A stretch of DNA of 54,083 bases, taken from NCBI GenBank assembly GCA_031278605.1, contig JAITKB010000034.1, positions 1 through 54,083 of the forward strand, read 5' to 3'. A program made the position numbers and the translations under genes. The notes under the pieces were generated by a model, which had not been told where the DNA came from, made no database searches, and saw only the letters and a list, made by a program, of their open reading frames with translations. This DNA is from Tannerellaceae bacterium (GTDB lineage: Bacteria; Bacteroidota; Bacteroidia; Bacteroidales; Tannerellaceae). Positions 40,201 through 48,984 of the stretch are shown piece after piece (the first letter of the stretch is position 1; the number at the start of each line of letters is the position of its first letter).

Positions 40201-40650
40201 TGCCAGAGTTTCCATTTCTTTGCCTTCGGTGGCGTCGGTCAGGAAGTAATAACCGTACAGGGAGTAGGGGTTGTTGGTGTGGATAAAGGTTTTTGCCTCT
40301 TCGCTGTATTCCCATTTTACGGCGCCTTTTGCGTAGAACAGCAGATAATTTTCCCCTCGGTACGTGGCTGTGGCGGGGAGGTCGTCGGTATAAGGTTTCC
40401 TGAAATCTTCCTCCAGCGGCCAGCCGCCGTATCCGTGCACGGATACGGCCTGCGGGGTGGCGAATCCCATTTTTTTCAATTCCTCATCCGTTATTTTGCA
40501 GATACCGGTATTTCCCACCCGTATCTTCACCCACCGGCCCGTGGACAGTAGCGACTGGGGGGCGTAACTTCCTGCGTCTGTCGCCTTTGCCGAAGAGAAG
40601 CAACTCAGGCACAGCAGTCCTATTTTAAGCACATACGTTACGTTCTTCAT
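37261..40650 (-). CDS. porU: Type IX secretion sortase PorU
   Basis: A 1129-residue surface protease of the gingipain (C25) family that removes the C-terminal signal from type IX cargo and attaches the cargo to lipopolysaccharide. It has a signal peptide (GLLCLSCFSSAKA), an N-terminal beta region, and a caspase-like fold at about residues 390-770 with the catalytic His in YTGHGSTEQW and Cys in TATCDFTRFDHP. The C-terminus (NPTLDTFTFEVEE to GKFVVLAQ) resembles a type IX sorting domain. Length is typical for PorU. Confidence 0.93.
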   Translation of the reverse strand: MKNVTYVLKIGLLCLSCFSSAKATDAGSYAPQSLLSTGRWVKIRVGNTGICKITDEELKKMGFATPQAVSVHGYGGWPLEEDFRKPYTDDLPATATYRGENYLLFYAKGAVKWEYSEEAKTFIHTNNPYSLYGYYFLTDATEGKEMETLAATAPEASLTITSFDEYRVFEEDLVSINNSGRELFGESFATGGSRTIASSVFRIPGLTGEDGIWSMRFIARPKSTTGIATLYIEGNPLLDIKLAAVGSGNTYTKAVAGTNTGVWAGNKNENPVISVGYNNTGDENVYLDYIRLHVKRTLKPYGPFTLFRSIASRNNISRFVLGEANEHTLVFDVTDGINPKRIETRRDGTEVSFTIPAGSLREFAAVQTNQEQGAWEIVGEVTNQNLHALPQTDMILIAGDALRPQAERLAEIHRTKDNLSVEVVSPQQIYNEFSSGAPDATAYRRFMKMFYDRSATEADRPKYLLLFGDGAYDNRSVTAGWKNVFTSNMLLTYQSENSLNQYSYVTDDYFGALEDAPFGIGNIQLGIGRFPVRTQEEATLAVDKVLQYIDNASTGAWKNRVCFVADDGSAADAYSNEHMEYADSLGERVRNEHPEFLVSKIFFDAYKKSSSTYPDVRQNIQKQLKDGLLVINYTGHGSTEQWSDEKVLSATADIAHFSYPYLPLWITATCDFTRFDHPSTSAGENVFLQKSGGIALFTTTRVVYSSNNFQLNNNLIGELFALTPKGGRQTLGDIIRQTKNKLYDTNKLNFILIGDPAMKLACPEYRMQVTSINGQAVNTGEAVTFKALEKITVEGHILSPDGNTIATDFSGSLTVNILDSKQTLQTLDNNHNGNPFEFTDYPNTLYVGNSKVSNGNFGFSFTVPKDISYSNDYGLMNLYALADNSAREAQGYFNDFRVGGSALHPEEDTQGPEIRQLFLNDSTFSDGMKVNPTPLFVARLWDESGVNISGSSIGHDIVLSIDNNPVLTYNLNSYYRLLPDSQGEGLVTFSLPALAPGIHTAEFRVWDVANNPTLDTFTFEVEETIRPDIAAVLVAPVPAREYVRFFIRHNRPESALQVSLRVYDMTGQLQWHLQENGSSALDAPYIVEWNLTSNSGSRLRPGIYLYRAAIRSAQTAEASLSGKFVVLAQ

Positions 40651-40657
40651 GGTTTAA

Positions 40658-41275
40658 TTATCTCACATGGAAATCCAATAGCTTTCGTTGGCCGATATAT
40701 CCCTGCAGGTGGTCGCCTATCTTTACCGCACCTACACCCTGCGGTGTTCCGGTGTAGATCAGGTCGCCTGTTTTCAAGGTGAAGAACCGGCTGGCATAAG
40801 CCACTATTTTATCTGCTTTAAAGATCATATCCGAGGTGTTTCCCTCCTGGACTTTCATGCCGTTTATCTCCAGGCGGAAGGGTATCCGGTTTATATCTCC
40901 CCCTGCTTCTGAGAGCGGGATGAATGTACCCACGGCAGCCGAATGATCAAAGGCTTTACTTATTTCCCATGGCAATCTTTCCGATTTCAGCTTCTCCTGC
41001 AAATCGCGCGCCGTGAAGTCAATGCCTACGGTTACTTCGCCGTAATAGCGGGGAGCGAAGCGTTCGGCGATGTTTTTCCCCAGGCGGTTTATCCGGATTA
41101 CCATTTCCGTTTCGTAATGAATTTTCGATGAGAAGTCGGGGATAAAAAAGGGTTTCCCGTTTTTCAGCAGCGAAGATTCGGATTTCATGAAAATAACAGG
41201 TTCTGCCATTTCCGGCGCGGCATGCATTTCCTTGTTGTGGGAAGCATAGTTCATCCCTACGGCTATGATTTTCAT
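40658..41275 (-). CDS. Fumarylacetoacetate hydrolase family protein
   Basis: A 205-residue protein with the FAH fold: the metal-binding block SSKIHYETEMVIRI, GIDFTARDLQ and FTLKTGDLIYTGTPQGVG. Small members act as acylpyruvate or oxaloacetate-type hydrolases or decarboxylases. The start at 41275 (MKIIAVGMNY) overlaps the rex stop by 4 bases; the track ORF from 42001 only extends the frame upstream. Confidence 0.88.
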   Translation of the reverse strand: MKIIAVGMNYASHNKEMHAAPEMAEPVIFMKSESSLLKNGKPFFIPDFSSKIHYETEMVIRINRLGKNIAERFAPRYYGEVTVGIDFTARDLQEKLKSERLPWEISKAFDHSAAVGTFIPLSEAGGDINRIPFRLEINGMKVQEGNTSDMIFKADKIVAYASRFFTLKTGDLIYTGTPQGVGAVKIGDHLQGYIGQRKLLDFHVR

Positions 41276-41928
41276 TTTCTGTGATTGATAATGCCCAGGC
41301 GGTTGAACATGACGGCCAGGTGGGCATACATGGAGGTGTTCTGCACAACCGCATCCTGGGGTACGCGGATGCGGAAGGGGGTGAAGTTCCAGAGCGCCTT
41401 GATGCCTTCGGCGATGATATGGTCGGTCACATCCTGGGCCTGATCTACCGGGACGGTTATGATGCCTATGGTGGCATCCAGGGTCTTTTGGCGGGCCGGG
41501 AACTCCCGGAGGTGAAACACCGGGATTCCATTGACGGCCGTATCCGCCAGGCTTTCGCGGATATCGAAACCGGCCACGATTTCCAAGCCGTATTGTTTCA
41601 GCCCGGAATCGTGCAACAGGGCTGCGCCCAGGCTTCCTACGCCAAACAACAGGGCTTTGTGCTGCACGGTAAAGCCCAGGAAGTTTTCCAAGGCGGCTAT
41701 CAGGGTTTCGATTTCGTATCCCACCCTTGTTTTTCCCGAAACATTCACAAAGGAAAGGTCCTTGGCCACCTGGCTGGGAGCTACGCTGATTTCTCTGGCT
41801 ATTTGTGTGGAAGAAACGCGGGTTTTTCCTTTTCCTTTCAGCAGTTTCACGAAAGCGAGGTACCAGGGCAACCGCCTCAGGGTTGGTTCGGGCAGTTTCA
41901 TAACCGGGGGGATTTGTTCTTGGTTCAT
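41272..41928 (-). CDS. rex: Redox-sensing transcriptional repressor Rex
   Basis: A 218-residue repressor that senses the NADH/NAD ratio. The N-terminal winged helix (residues about 15-75, with SSTQIAREISVAPSQVAKDLSF) is followed by the Rossmann motif FGVGSLGAALL at 95-105. The start at 41928 fits the family N-terminus (EPTLRRLPWYL) and lies 26 bases after a -7 box. Alcohol, fermentation and respiratory genes are its usual targets; none is adjacent, though pta/ackA are about 10 kb away. Confidence 0.93.
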   Translation of the reverse strand: MNQEQIPPVMKLPEPTLRRLPWYLAFVKLLKGKGKTRVSSTQIAREISVAPSQVAKDLSFVNVSGKTRVGYEIETLIAALENFLGFTVQHKALLFGVGSLGAALLHDSGLKQYGLEIVAGFDIRESLADTAVNGIPVFHLREFPARQKTLDATIGIITVPVDQAQDVTDHIIAEGIKALWNFTPFRIRVPQDAVVQNTSMYAHLAVMFNRLGIINHRK

Positions 41929-41953
41929 GCTTGTTTGTTTGATGTGTGCCGGA

Positions 41954-41961
41954 CAAAAATA
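41954..41961 (-). promoter_or_regulatory. -7 box for rex
   Basis: Reads TATTTTTG on the minus strand in the 44-base gap between tcdA and rex, so rex may have its own promoter besides read-through from pnp-tcdA. No Rex operator sequence was recognised there. Confidence 0.4.
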
Positions 41962-41972
41962 CAATTTTCTTT

Positions 41973-42782
41973 TCAGGGATTCTCCGCCTGCCGGCAAACA
42001 TCCCGGATCACCAATCCGGCGAGGGTAAAGCCGAATATGGCGGGGATATGCGTCAGGGTTCCGTTGATCTGTACTTTTTGGCTGCACCATTCGTGGTTCA
42101 GCAGTTCCGGTTTCCCGGGTCCCCGGTTTGCTTTGGGGCAAAGGCATGTTGCTGTCCCGCACGCGGTTTCTCCGCCTTTGTTTTGCAGCACTTCGGGGCT
42201 ATAGACGCAGAGGAATTTTTTTGCCGGGGGGATTGACTTTTTCAGTTTGCGTCTCAGGGCGGCTCCCAGCGGGCAGCCTTTTACCTGCCAGAATTCCGCC
42301 ACCTGTATTTTCGATGCGTCTGTTTTGAGGGCGGCCCCCATGGAGGAAAACAATACGGCCGGCGTTCGGGTAGCCGTCCGTATCAGTTCTGCCTTGTGTT
42401 CCAGGCTGTCGATGGCGTCGATGATGTAGTGGTAGGTTTCCAGGGCGAACGAATCGCTTGTTTCCTTGCTGTAAATCATCTGAAGGGCTTGTATCTCTGC
42501 CTGGGGGTTTATTTCCAGGAGGCGCTTTTTCAGCGCCTCCACTTTGACCTGTCCCAGTGTCCGGGTTGTTGCCATGAGTTGGCGGTTGATATTCGTTATG
42601 CAAATCCTGTCGGAGTCTACCAGGGTGAGGCTTCCGAGGCCGGAACGTATGAGACTTTCGGCGCACCAACTTCCTACGCCTCCTGCGCCGAAGAGGATGA
42701 CCCGCGTTGCGGCGATGCGTTTCATGGATTCGCCGCCCAGCAGGAGTTCCGTTCGTTGGAACAGTCCTTTTTCCGATCCCAT
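41973..42782 (-). CDS. tcdA: tRNA threonylcarbamoyladenosine dehydratase
   Basis: A 269-residue E1-like enzyme that cyclises t6A37 in tRNA using ATP. The nucleotide-binding motif GAGGVGSW is at residues 32-39, followed by DSDRICITNINRQ and the DAIDSLEHK segment. The C-terminal half has several Cys residues, as in the family. It starts 13 bases after the pnp stop. Confidence 0.9.
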   Translation of the reverse strand: MGSEKGLFQRTELLLGGESMKRIAATRVILFGAGGVGSWCAESLIRSGLGSLTLVDSDRICITNINRQLMATTRTLGQVKVEALKKRLLEINPQAEIQALQMIYSKETSDSFALETYHYIIDAIDSLEHKAELIRTATRTPAVLFSSMGAALKTDASKIQVAEFWQVKGCPLGAALRRKLKKSIPPAKKFLCVYSPEVLQNKGGETACGTATCLCPKANRGPGKPELLNHEWCSQKVQINGTLTHIPAIFGFTLAGLVIRDVCRQAENP

Positions 42783-42795
42783 ACGGCGGCGGATT

Positions 42796-45009
42796 TTAGT
42801 AATCGCGGCGACGGGGACGCTCCTCGCGGGATGAGTCTTTCGATCCCCTGGGGTCGGTGCGGCGTTCGGTGCGCAGGGGGCGTTCTTCGTATCCTTCGGG
42901 TTTGGGCATTAATACCTTGCGTGAGAGTTTGAACTTTCCGGTTTTGGGGTCTATGTCCACCAACTTGATCCGTACGGGGTCTCCTTCCTTCAGTCCGGCT
43001 TGTTCTACGGTATCCAGCCGTTTCCAGTCTATTTCCGATATATGCAGTAAGCCGTCCTTGCCCGGCATAAATTCCACGAAAGCGCCGTAGGGCATGACCG
43101 ACGATATTTTCCCTTCGTATATTTCCCCCACTTCGGGTACGGCCACGATGGCCCGGATGGCTTTCAGTGCGGCGTCTATGGAGGCCTTGTTGTTGGCGGC
43201 GATTTCTACCTTGCCCACCCCGTCTATCTCATCTATGGAGATTACGGCGCCGGATTTTTCCTGTATTCCCTGGATGATTTTCCCGCCCGGGCCGATGACG
43301 GCCCCGATGTATTCCTTACCGATCGTAAGGGTCTCGATGCGTGGGGCGTGGGGCTTGAGGTCGGCACGGGCTGCGGGCATGGTTTCCACCAGTTTGCCCA
43401 GGATATGCATCCGTCCTTCTTTGGCTTGCGCCAGGGCTTTTTCGAGGATTTCATAGGAAAGGCCGTCTACCTTAATATCCATTTGGGTGGCGGTGATGCC
43501 GTTTTCCGTACCGGTTACTTTAAAGTCCATATCGCCCAGGTGGTCTTCGTCGCCCAGAATATCGGAGAGGATGGCGTAGTTCTGTCCTTTGTTTTCCGAG
43601 ATCAATCCCATGGCGATGCCCGAGACCGGTCTTTTGATTTGCACTCCGGCATCCATCAGGGCCAGGGTGCCGGCGCAGACGGTGGCCATGGAGGAGGAAC
43701 CGTTGGATTCGAGTATGTCGGAGATGACACGTATGACGTAGGGATAATCGGCGGGTATCATGCGTTTCAATGCGCGGTGTGCCAGGTTGCCGTGGCCTAC
43801 TTCGCGGCGTCCTACCCCGCGGGAGGGTTTGGCGTCGCCGGTGGAGAAGGGGGGGAAGTTGTAATGCAGCAGGAAGCGTTCTTTCCCGTGGTTGAGTACG
43901 TCGTCCACGATTTTCTCGTCGGCCTTGGTGCCCAGGGTTACGGTGGTGAGCGACTGGGTTTCGCCCCGGGTGAAGACGGCGGCCCCGTGGGGTCCGGGCA
44001 CGTAGTCGGCCTCGCACCAGATGGGGCGGATTTCCGTTGTTTTCCGTCCGTCCAGGCGTTTGCCTTCGTCCAGGATGGCGCGGCGCATGGCTTCTTTTTC
44101 CACGTCGTGGTAATAGCGACCGATCATCCCGGCTTTTTCCTCCAATTCTTCTTCCGTGAATCCGCCCTTGTATTCTTCCACGATGCGTTCAAAGGCTTCG
44201 GTGCGTTCCTGTTTGCCCGAGGCCGAGACGGCAATGGCATAGACCTTGTCGTAGCATTTCAGGCGAACGTCCTTGCGCAGTTCTTCGTCGTTTGTCTCGT
44301 GTTCGTAGGAGCGTTTTTCCATTTTGCCGCAGGCGGCCGACAACTCCAGTTGCACCCGGCACTGGTCTTTGATGGCTTCGTGGGCTACTTTGATGGCTTC
44401 CAGCATATCGGCTTCCTGGACTTCGTCCATTTCCCCTTCCACCATCATGATGTTGTCCAGGGTGGCGCCTACCATAATATCCATATCGGCTTTTTCGAGT
44501 TCGGCGAACGTGGGGTTGATCACAAATTTCCCTTCCACGCGCGCCACGCGCACTTCGGATATAGGTCCGTTGAAGGGGATGTCGGACACGGCCAGAGCCG
44601 AGGATGCCGCCAAACCGGCCAGGGCGTCGGGGACGTCGTTCCCGTCGGAGGAGTACAGTATGATATTCACGAATACTTCGGCATGATAGTTATCGGGAAA
44701 GAGCGGCCGAAGCGCCCGATCGACCAGGCGCGAGGTGAGTATTTCGTAATCGGAAGCCTTGCCTTCCCTTCGGGTAAAGCCTCCGGGGAAACGTCCGTAG
44801 GCTGAGAATTTTTCTTTGTATTCTACCTGGAGCGGCATAAAGTCGACGCCCGCGGCGGCTTCTTTGGCGGCGGTGACCGTGGCGAGCAACATCGTGTTAC
44901 CCATTGTCACCGTGACGGCGCCATCGGCTTGTTTGGCCAGTTTCCCGGTTTCTACCGTGATGATTCGTCCATCACTTAATTCAATCGTTCTGTTAATTGG
45001 AGCAACCAT
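42796..45009 (-). CDS. pnp: Polyribonucleotide nucleotidyltransferase (PNPase)
   Basis: A 737-residue 3-prime exoribonuclease. Two RNase PH-like halves are visible ([21 protein letters not shown] in the first, [20 protein letters not shown] in the second), then a KH domain ([21 protein letters not shown]) and an S1 domain ([23 protein letters not shown]). It ends in a short charged tail rich in Arg and Glu. It heads a minus-strand run down to sufS. Array C lies upstream of its promoter. Confidence 0.96.
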   Translation of the reverse strand: MVAPINRTIELSDGRIITVETGKLAKQADGAVTVTMGNTMLLATVTAAKEAAAGVDFMPLQVEYKEKFSAYGRFPGGFTRREGKASDYEILTSRLVDRALRPLFPDNYHAEVFVNIILYSSDGNDVPDALAGLAASSALAVSDIPFNGPISEVRVARVEGKFVINPTFAELEKADMDIMVGATLDNIMMVEGEMDEVQEADMLEAIKVAHEAIKDQCRVQLELSAACGKMEKRSYEHETNDEELRKDVRLKCYDKVYAIAVSASGKQERTEAFERIVEEYKGGFTEEELEEKAGMIGRYYHDVEKEAMRRAILDEGKRLDGRKTTEIRPIWCEADYVPGPHGAAVFTRGETQSLTTVTLGTKADEKIVDDVLNHGKERFLLHYNFPPFSTGDAKPSRGVGRREVGHGNLAHRALKRMIPADYPYVIRVISDILESNGSSSMATVCAGTLALMDAGVQIKRPVSGIAMGLISENKGQNYAILSDILGDEDHLGDMDFKVTGTENGITATQMDIKVDGLSYEILEKALAQAKEGRMHILGKLVETMPAARADLKPHAPRIETLTIGKEYIGAVIGPGGKIIQGIQEKSGAVISIDEIDGVGKVEIAANNKASIDAALKAIRAIVAVPEVGEIYEGKISSVMPYGAFVEFMPGKDGLLHISEIDWKRLDTVEQAGLKEGDPVRIKLVDIDPKTGKFKLSRKVLMPKPEGYEERPLRTERRTDPRGSKDSSREERPRRRDY

Positions 45010-45060
45010 AATTTTCTGTTCTCTTTAATATTATCATCTTATTACCATCTTTAAACCGGG

Positions 45061-45068
45061 CAAAGATA
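45061..45068 (-). promoter_or_regulatory. -7 box for pnp
   Basis: Reads TATCTTTG on the minus strand, giving a leader of about 45 bases before the start at 45009. Confidence 0.5.
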
Positions 45069-45139
45069 ATTTTTTTTTACCATCGACCGATAATACGGCG
45101 GATCTGTTTCCGTGTCGGTCGCCGAGAAAAGGGGCTTTT

Positions 45140-45271
45140 GCCGGAGTGCACAGCAGCTAAATTTCCTGTGCACAGAAAATTTTGCCGGAGTGCACAGAAA
45201 ATTTTGCCGGAGTGCACAGAAAATTTAGCCGGAGTGCACAGGAAATTTTGCTGCTGTGCACAGAAAATTCC
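45140..45271. repeat. 22-bp tandem array C (six units, GTGCAC core)
   Basis: Six units of exactly 22 bp begin at 45140, 45162, 45184, 45206, 45228 and 45250, each with GTGCAC at bases 7-12. Inner units read GCCGGAGTGCACAGAAAA plus TTTT. The first ends in GCAGCTAAA, as does the last unit of array B. The second and sixth have TTTCCT or GCTGCT in place of GCCGGA. It shares its unit and copy number with array B, about 28 kb away. Confidence 0.92.
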
Positions 45272-45458
45272 GCCCCTTCCGGCCTTCGGCTTCCGGCGTC
45301 GTGGGAGGGAGGATTAGATTCCTTTGTTTCAACGTATTAACTGATGTAGGGTCGATCCCCGCCTTGCTTTGGCCTCCGGGCTGCTCCCATGGGTCAAGCC
45401 CCGGGCGGGATAACCGGTGGAAAGCCCCGGGATTGCTACGGAAACCGTTTTTTTTGTG

Positions 45459-45466
45459 TAGATTTG
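45459..45466 (+). promoter_or_regulatory. -7 box for the GNAT-like gene
   Basis: TAGATTTG matches TAnnTTTG, 23 bases before the start codon at 45490. Confidence 0.5.
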
Positions 45467-45489
45467 CCTTTCCATAAAAGAAAAACAGC

Positions 45490-46620
45490 ATGGCAATAGA
45501 AATCAAAGAAGTAAAAACGAAGAAGGACCTGAAGCAGTTCGTAAGGTTCAATATCGAACTCTATAAAGGTCATCCTTATCATGTTCCGGGCTTGATGGAA
45601 GAGGAATTAATGACGCTGGACCGGAAGAAAAATCCGGCCTTCGAACAATCGGAAGCCATCTATTTCCTCGCTTGCAACGAAAAACAAGAAGTCGTGGGAC
45701 GCATCGCCGGTATCATTAATTATAAAGCCAATGAAATATGGAAGCAAAAAGCCGCACGCTTCGGCTTCGTGGATTTTGTTGACGACAACGAAACCGTAGA
45801 CGCCCTCTTCAAAGCCGTGGAAGAATGGGCCAGGCAAAAAGGAATGGAAGAAATACACGGGCCGCTGGGATTCACCGACATGGATCATGAAGGTATGCTT
45901 GTGCACGGATTTGACCTCATGGGCACCATGGCTACCATCTACAATTATCCTTATTATCCTTCCCACATGGAACGCATGGGGTATGTCAAAGCACAGGACT
46001 GGAAGGAATACAAAATATATATCCCCACAGAAATACCGGAAAAACACCGGCGCATCGGCGAAATCGCCAGGGAAAAATACGGGCTGAAGACGCTTCGCTT
46101 CAAGTCGCGCAAGGAAATCTGGCCCTACGCCAACAAAATATTTCAGGCCCTGAACCTGGCCTACGCTCCCCTCTACGGCGTAACCCCCCTCACCGAAAAA
46201 CAAATCGAATACTACGTGAAAATGTATATCCCCATGCTCCGCCTGGATATGATTGCCATCATCGTTCGCGAAGCCGACGACCAGGTAGCCGGCTTTGCCA
46301 TTAGTCTGCCCAACCTCTCGCATGCCCTTCGCAAAGCCTCCGGACGCATCTTCCCCTTCGGTTTTATCCCCTTGCTGCGCGCCCTGTACGGGAAACCCAA
46401 AGTGGTGGACCTGTACCTCACCGGCGTATTGCCCGAATACCGGGGCAAAGGAGTGAACGCCATGTTCTTTAACGCACTCATCCCCGTCTACCAGAAGGTC
46501 GGATGCGTTTATGCCGAAAGCAATCCCGAATTGGAAACCAACAATGCCGTGCAAGCCCAGTGGGACTATTTCAGACGGGAACACCACAAAACCCGAAGAG
46601 CCTTCAAGAAATCATTGTAA
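45490..46620 (+). CDS. GNAT-like acetyltransferase family protein
   Basis: A 376-residue protein widespread in Bacteroidota and without a defined function. The C-terminal half resembles a GNAT fold, with VVDLYLTGVLPEYRGKGVNAMFF matching the acetyl-CoA-binding segment (RGKG). The N-terminal part (HPYHVPGLMEEE, GPLGFTDMDHEGMLVHGFD) is a second, GNAT-like half. It lies 33 bases before the topoisomerase gene. The acceptor is unknown. Confidence 0.75.
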   Translation: MAIEIKEVKTKKDLKQFVRFNIELYKGHPYHVPGLMEEELMTLDRKKNPAFEQSEAIYFLACNEKQEVVGRIAGIINYKANEIWKQKAARFGFVDFVDDNETVDALFKAVEEWARQKGMEEIHGPLGFTDMDHEGMLVHGFDLMGTMATIYNYPYYPSHMERMGYVKAQDWKEYKIYIPTEIPEKHRRIGEIAREKYGLKTLRFKSRKEIWPYANKIFQALNLAYAPLYGVTPLTEKQIEYYVKMYIPMLRLDMIAIIVREADDQVAGFAISLPNLSHALRKASGRIFPFGFIPLLRALYGKPKVVDLYLTGVLPEYRGKGVNAMFFNALIPVYQKVGCVYAESNPELETNNAVQAQWDYFRREHHKTRRAFKKSL

Positions 46621-46653
46621 CTCCGGCATACAAACCCCCAATCCGAACAACGT

Positions 46654-48513
46654 ATGGAAAAAAAATCGCCCCTCACAACCCCCGATTATATCGACGAAGA
46701 TATCAAAACCCTCGATTGGAAAGAACATATCCGCCGACGACCGGGTATGTACATCGGGAAACTCGGAGACGGCTCGCACGCCGAAGACGGCATTTATGTG
46801 TTGCTGAAAGAAGTCTTGGACAACTCCATCGACGAATACATGATGGGCTACGGTAAATCGGTGGAAGTAACCATAAAGGATGGTAGCGTGAGCGTACGAG
46901 ATTACGGACGGGGCGTCCCCCTGGGAAAAGTGCTGGACGTGTCCAGCAAAATGAATACCGGAGCAAAGTATGACAGCAAAGCCTTTAAGAAATCGGTGGG
47001 ACTGAACGGCGTCGGAATCAAAGCCGTGAATGCCCTGAGCAGTTATTTCCGAATCTGCAGCAACCGCGACGGGGAATCGAAACAGGTGGAATATTGCCGG
47101 GCCGTCGTCACCCGGGAAACAGAAATCGCCCCTACCACCGAAACCAACGGCACAAGCATCCGTTTCATCCCCGATAAGGAAATATTCAAAGACTACGAAT
47201 ACAAAGACGAATACATCGAAAAGCTGCTGAAAAACTACGTCTTCCTCAATTCCGGCCTCTCCATCCACTACAACGGCAGGCGCTTCTACTCCCGCAACGG
47301 ACTGGTGGATCTGCTCAACGAACAAATGACTACCGAACCCCTGTATCCCATTATACATCTGAAAGGCGACGACATCGAAATGGTAATGACACACAGCAAC
47401 CAATACGGCGAAGAATATTACTCCTTTGTGAACGGACAATATACCACGCAGGGCGGTACACACCTCTCGGCCTTTAAGGAACATATCGGACGCGTGGTGA
47501 AGGAATATTACAACAAAAATTTCGAATATCCCGACATCCGCGCAGGCGTGGTGGCAGCCATCAGCATCAAGGTGGAAGACCCCGTGTTTGAAAGTCAAAC
47601 CAAAACAAAACTCGGCTCCAGGGATATGGGACCCCAGGGGCCTACCGTAGGGAAGTTTATCGGCGACTTCGTGAAAAAGGAATTGGACAACTTCCTGCAT
47701 AAACATGCGGAAACCTCCGAGATCCTGCTCCGGAAAATAACCGAGTCGGAAAAAGAACGGAAAGCCATTGCCGGCGTTACCAAACTGGCCCGCGAACGGG
47801 CCAAGAAAGCCAATCTGCACAATAAAAAACTGCGCGACTGCCGTGTGCACTTCAACGACGCCAAAGGAGAACTCACCCAGGATAGCAGCCTCTTTATCAC
47901 CGAAGGGGATTCGGCCAGCGGATCCATCACAAAAAGCCGGGACCCGAACCTGCAAGCCGTATTCAGTTTGCGGGGCAAGCCGCTGAACTGCTTTGGCCTC
48001 ACCAAAAAAATCGTATACGAAAACGAAGAGTTCAACCTCCTGCAAGCCGCCCTGAACATAGAAGACGGCCTGGAAGGACTGCGCTACAACAAAGTGATTA
48101 TCGCCACCGATGCCGACGTGGACGGTATGCATATCCGCCTCTTGCTGATCACCTTCTTCCTGCAGTTCTTCCCCGACCTGATAAAAAGCAACCACGTATA
48201 CATCCTGCAAACCCCGCTCTTCCGCGTACGCAACAACCGACAAACCTGGTATTGTTACACCGAGGAAGAACGCCGGGAAGCTATGCGAACCGCTGGGAAA
48301 AACCCGGAAATCACCCGCTTCAAAGGCCTGGGGGAAATCTCGCCCGATGAGTTCCGGCATTTTATCGGGAAAGATATTCGCCTCGACCAGGTAACCATGC
48401 GCAAGGAAGACTTGGTGAAGGAAATGCTGGCGTTTTATATGGGGAAGAATACGATGGAGAGGCAGAATTTTATCATCGACAACCTGGTGGTGGAACAAGA
48501 AATCGCCTCATGA
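46654..48513 (+). CDS. parE: DNA topoisomerase IV subunit B
   Basis: A 619-residue type II topoisomerase ATPase subunit. The ATP-binding part has [20 protein letters not shown] and [14 protein letters not shown]; the transducer part follows; the Toprim domain has TEGDSASG and [11 protein letters not shown]. The sequence RRRPGMYIG is near the N-terminus. It is assigned to ParE rather than GyrB by its short length and the divergent ends; GyrB cannot be fully excluded. It overlaps coaD by 4 bases. Confidence 0.9.
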   Translation: MEKKSPLTTPDYIDEDIKTLDWKEHIRRRPGMYIGKLGDGSHAEDGIYVLLKEVLDNSIDEYMMGYGKSVEVTIKDGSVSVRDYGRGVPLGKVLDVSSKMNTGAKYDSKAFKKSVGLNGVGIKAVNALSSYFRICSNRDGESKQVEYCRAVVTRETEIAPTTETNGTSIRFIPDKEIFKDYEYKDEYIEKLLKNYVFLNSGLSIHYNGRRFYSRNGLVDLLNEQMTTEPLYPIIHLKGDDIEMVMTHSNQYGEEYYSFVNGQYTTQGGTHLSAFKEHIGRVVKEYYNKNFEYPDIRAGVVAAISIKVEDPVFESQTKTKLGSRDMGPQGPTVGKFIGDFVKKELDNFLHKHAETSEILLRKITESEKERKAIAGVTKLARERAKKANLHNKKLRDCRVHFNDAKGELTQDSSLFITEGDSASGSITKSRDPNLQAVFSLRGKPLNCFGLTKKIVYENEEFNLLQAALNIEDGLEGLRYNKVIIATDADVDGMHIRLLLITFFLQFFPDLIKSNHVYILQTPLFRVRNNRQTWYCYTEEERREAMRTAGKNPEITRFKGLGEISPDEFRHFIGKDIRLDQVTMRKEDLVKEMLAFYMGKNTMERQNFIIDNLVVEQEIAS

Positions 48514-48962
48514 AAAAAATCGCCCTCTTTCCGGGAACCTTCGACCCCTTCACCCTTGGGCACGACGCACTGCTGAAAAGGGGCCTTGAGTTGGTAGACG
48601 AAATCATTGTGGCTATTGGCCCGAATGGAAACAAGCAAACTTATTTCTCCTTAGAAGAACGCCTGAAAACCATACGCAACCTGTATCGCCACGAAACAAG
48701 AGTGCGCATTGAAACCTACGACACCCTGACGGTGGATTTCGCAAGGAAAATGAAAGCAGGCTTCATTCTAAGGGGCGTGCGCAACGTTCAGGATTTCGAA
48801 TACGAAAAAACAATGGCCGGCGTGAACCGGGAACTTGGCGGCGTGGAAACCCTTGTCCTCTTTGCCGAACCTGAACAGGCGCACATCAGTTCCACGATTG
48901 TACGCGAACTGCTGAGATATGGGAAAGATATTTCTACCTTTGTTCCCAAAGCAAAAAAATAA
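48510..48962 (+). CDS. coaD: Pantetheine-phosphate adenylyltransferase
   Basis: A 150-residue enzyme of coenzyme A synthesis that adenylates 4-phosphopantetheine. The nucleotidyltransferase motif [12 protein letters not shown] is at residues 7-18, with [12 protein letters not shown] in the middle and the phosphate-binding ISSTIVREL near residue 130. Its start overlaps the parE stop (ATGA). Confidence 0.95.
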   Translation: MKKIALFPGTFDPFTLGHDALLKRGLELVDEIIVAIGPNGNKQTYFSLEERLKTIRNLYRHETRVRIETYDTLTVDFARKMKAGFILRGVRNVQDFEYEKTMAGVNRELGGVETLVLFAEPEQAHISSTIVRELLRYGKDISTFVPKAKK

Positions 48963-48984
48963 CTACTGAACGAATCATAAAATC

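Larger units (their letters stand above)
45010..45489. other. 480-base divergent intergenic region between pnp and the GNAT gene
   Basis: Holds the pnp -7 box, repeat array C, a GC-rich stretch (45272-45450) with several possible stem-loops such as CCGGGCT / AGCCCCGG, and the GNAT promoter. No credible coding region: the 108-residue minus-strand track ORF runs through the array and has no family resemblance that I recognise. Confidence 0.6.

Noticed and set aside
43348-44805. 485-codon open frame antisense to pnp
   Set aside because: A shadow of pnp: Gly- and Phe-rich translation without motifs, and the sense frame has clear KH and S1 domains.
45225-45551. 108-codon minus-strand ORF as a small gene
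   Set aside because: Half of it is array C sequence, it overlaps the start of the GNAT gene, and no promoter or family motif was found.
46612-48498. 628-codon open frame antisense to parE
   Set aside because: It covers almost exactly the complement of a well-supported topoisomerase gene and its translation shows no family motifs; GC-rich codon use keeps the complementary frame open.
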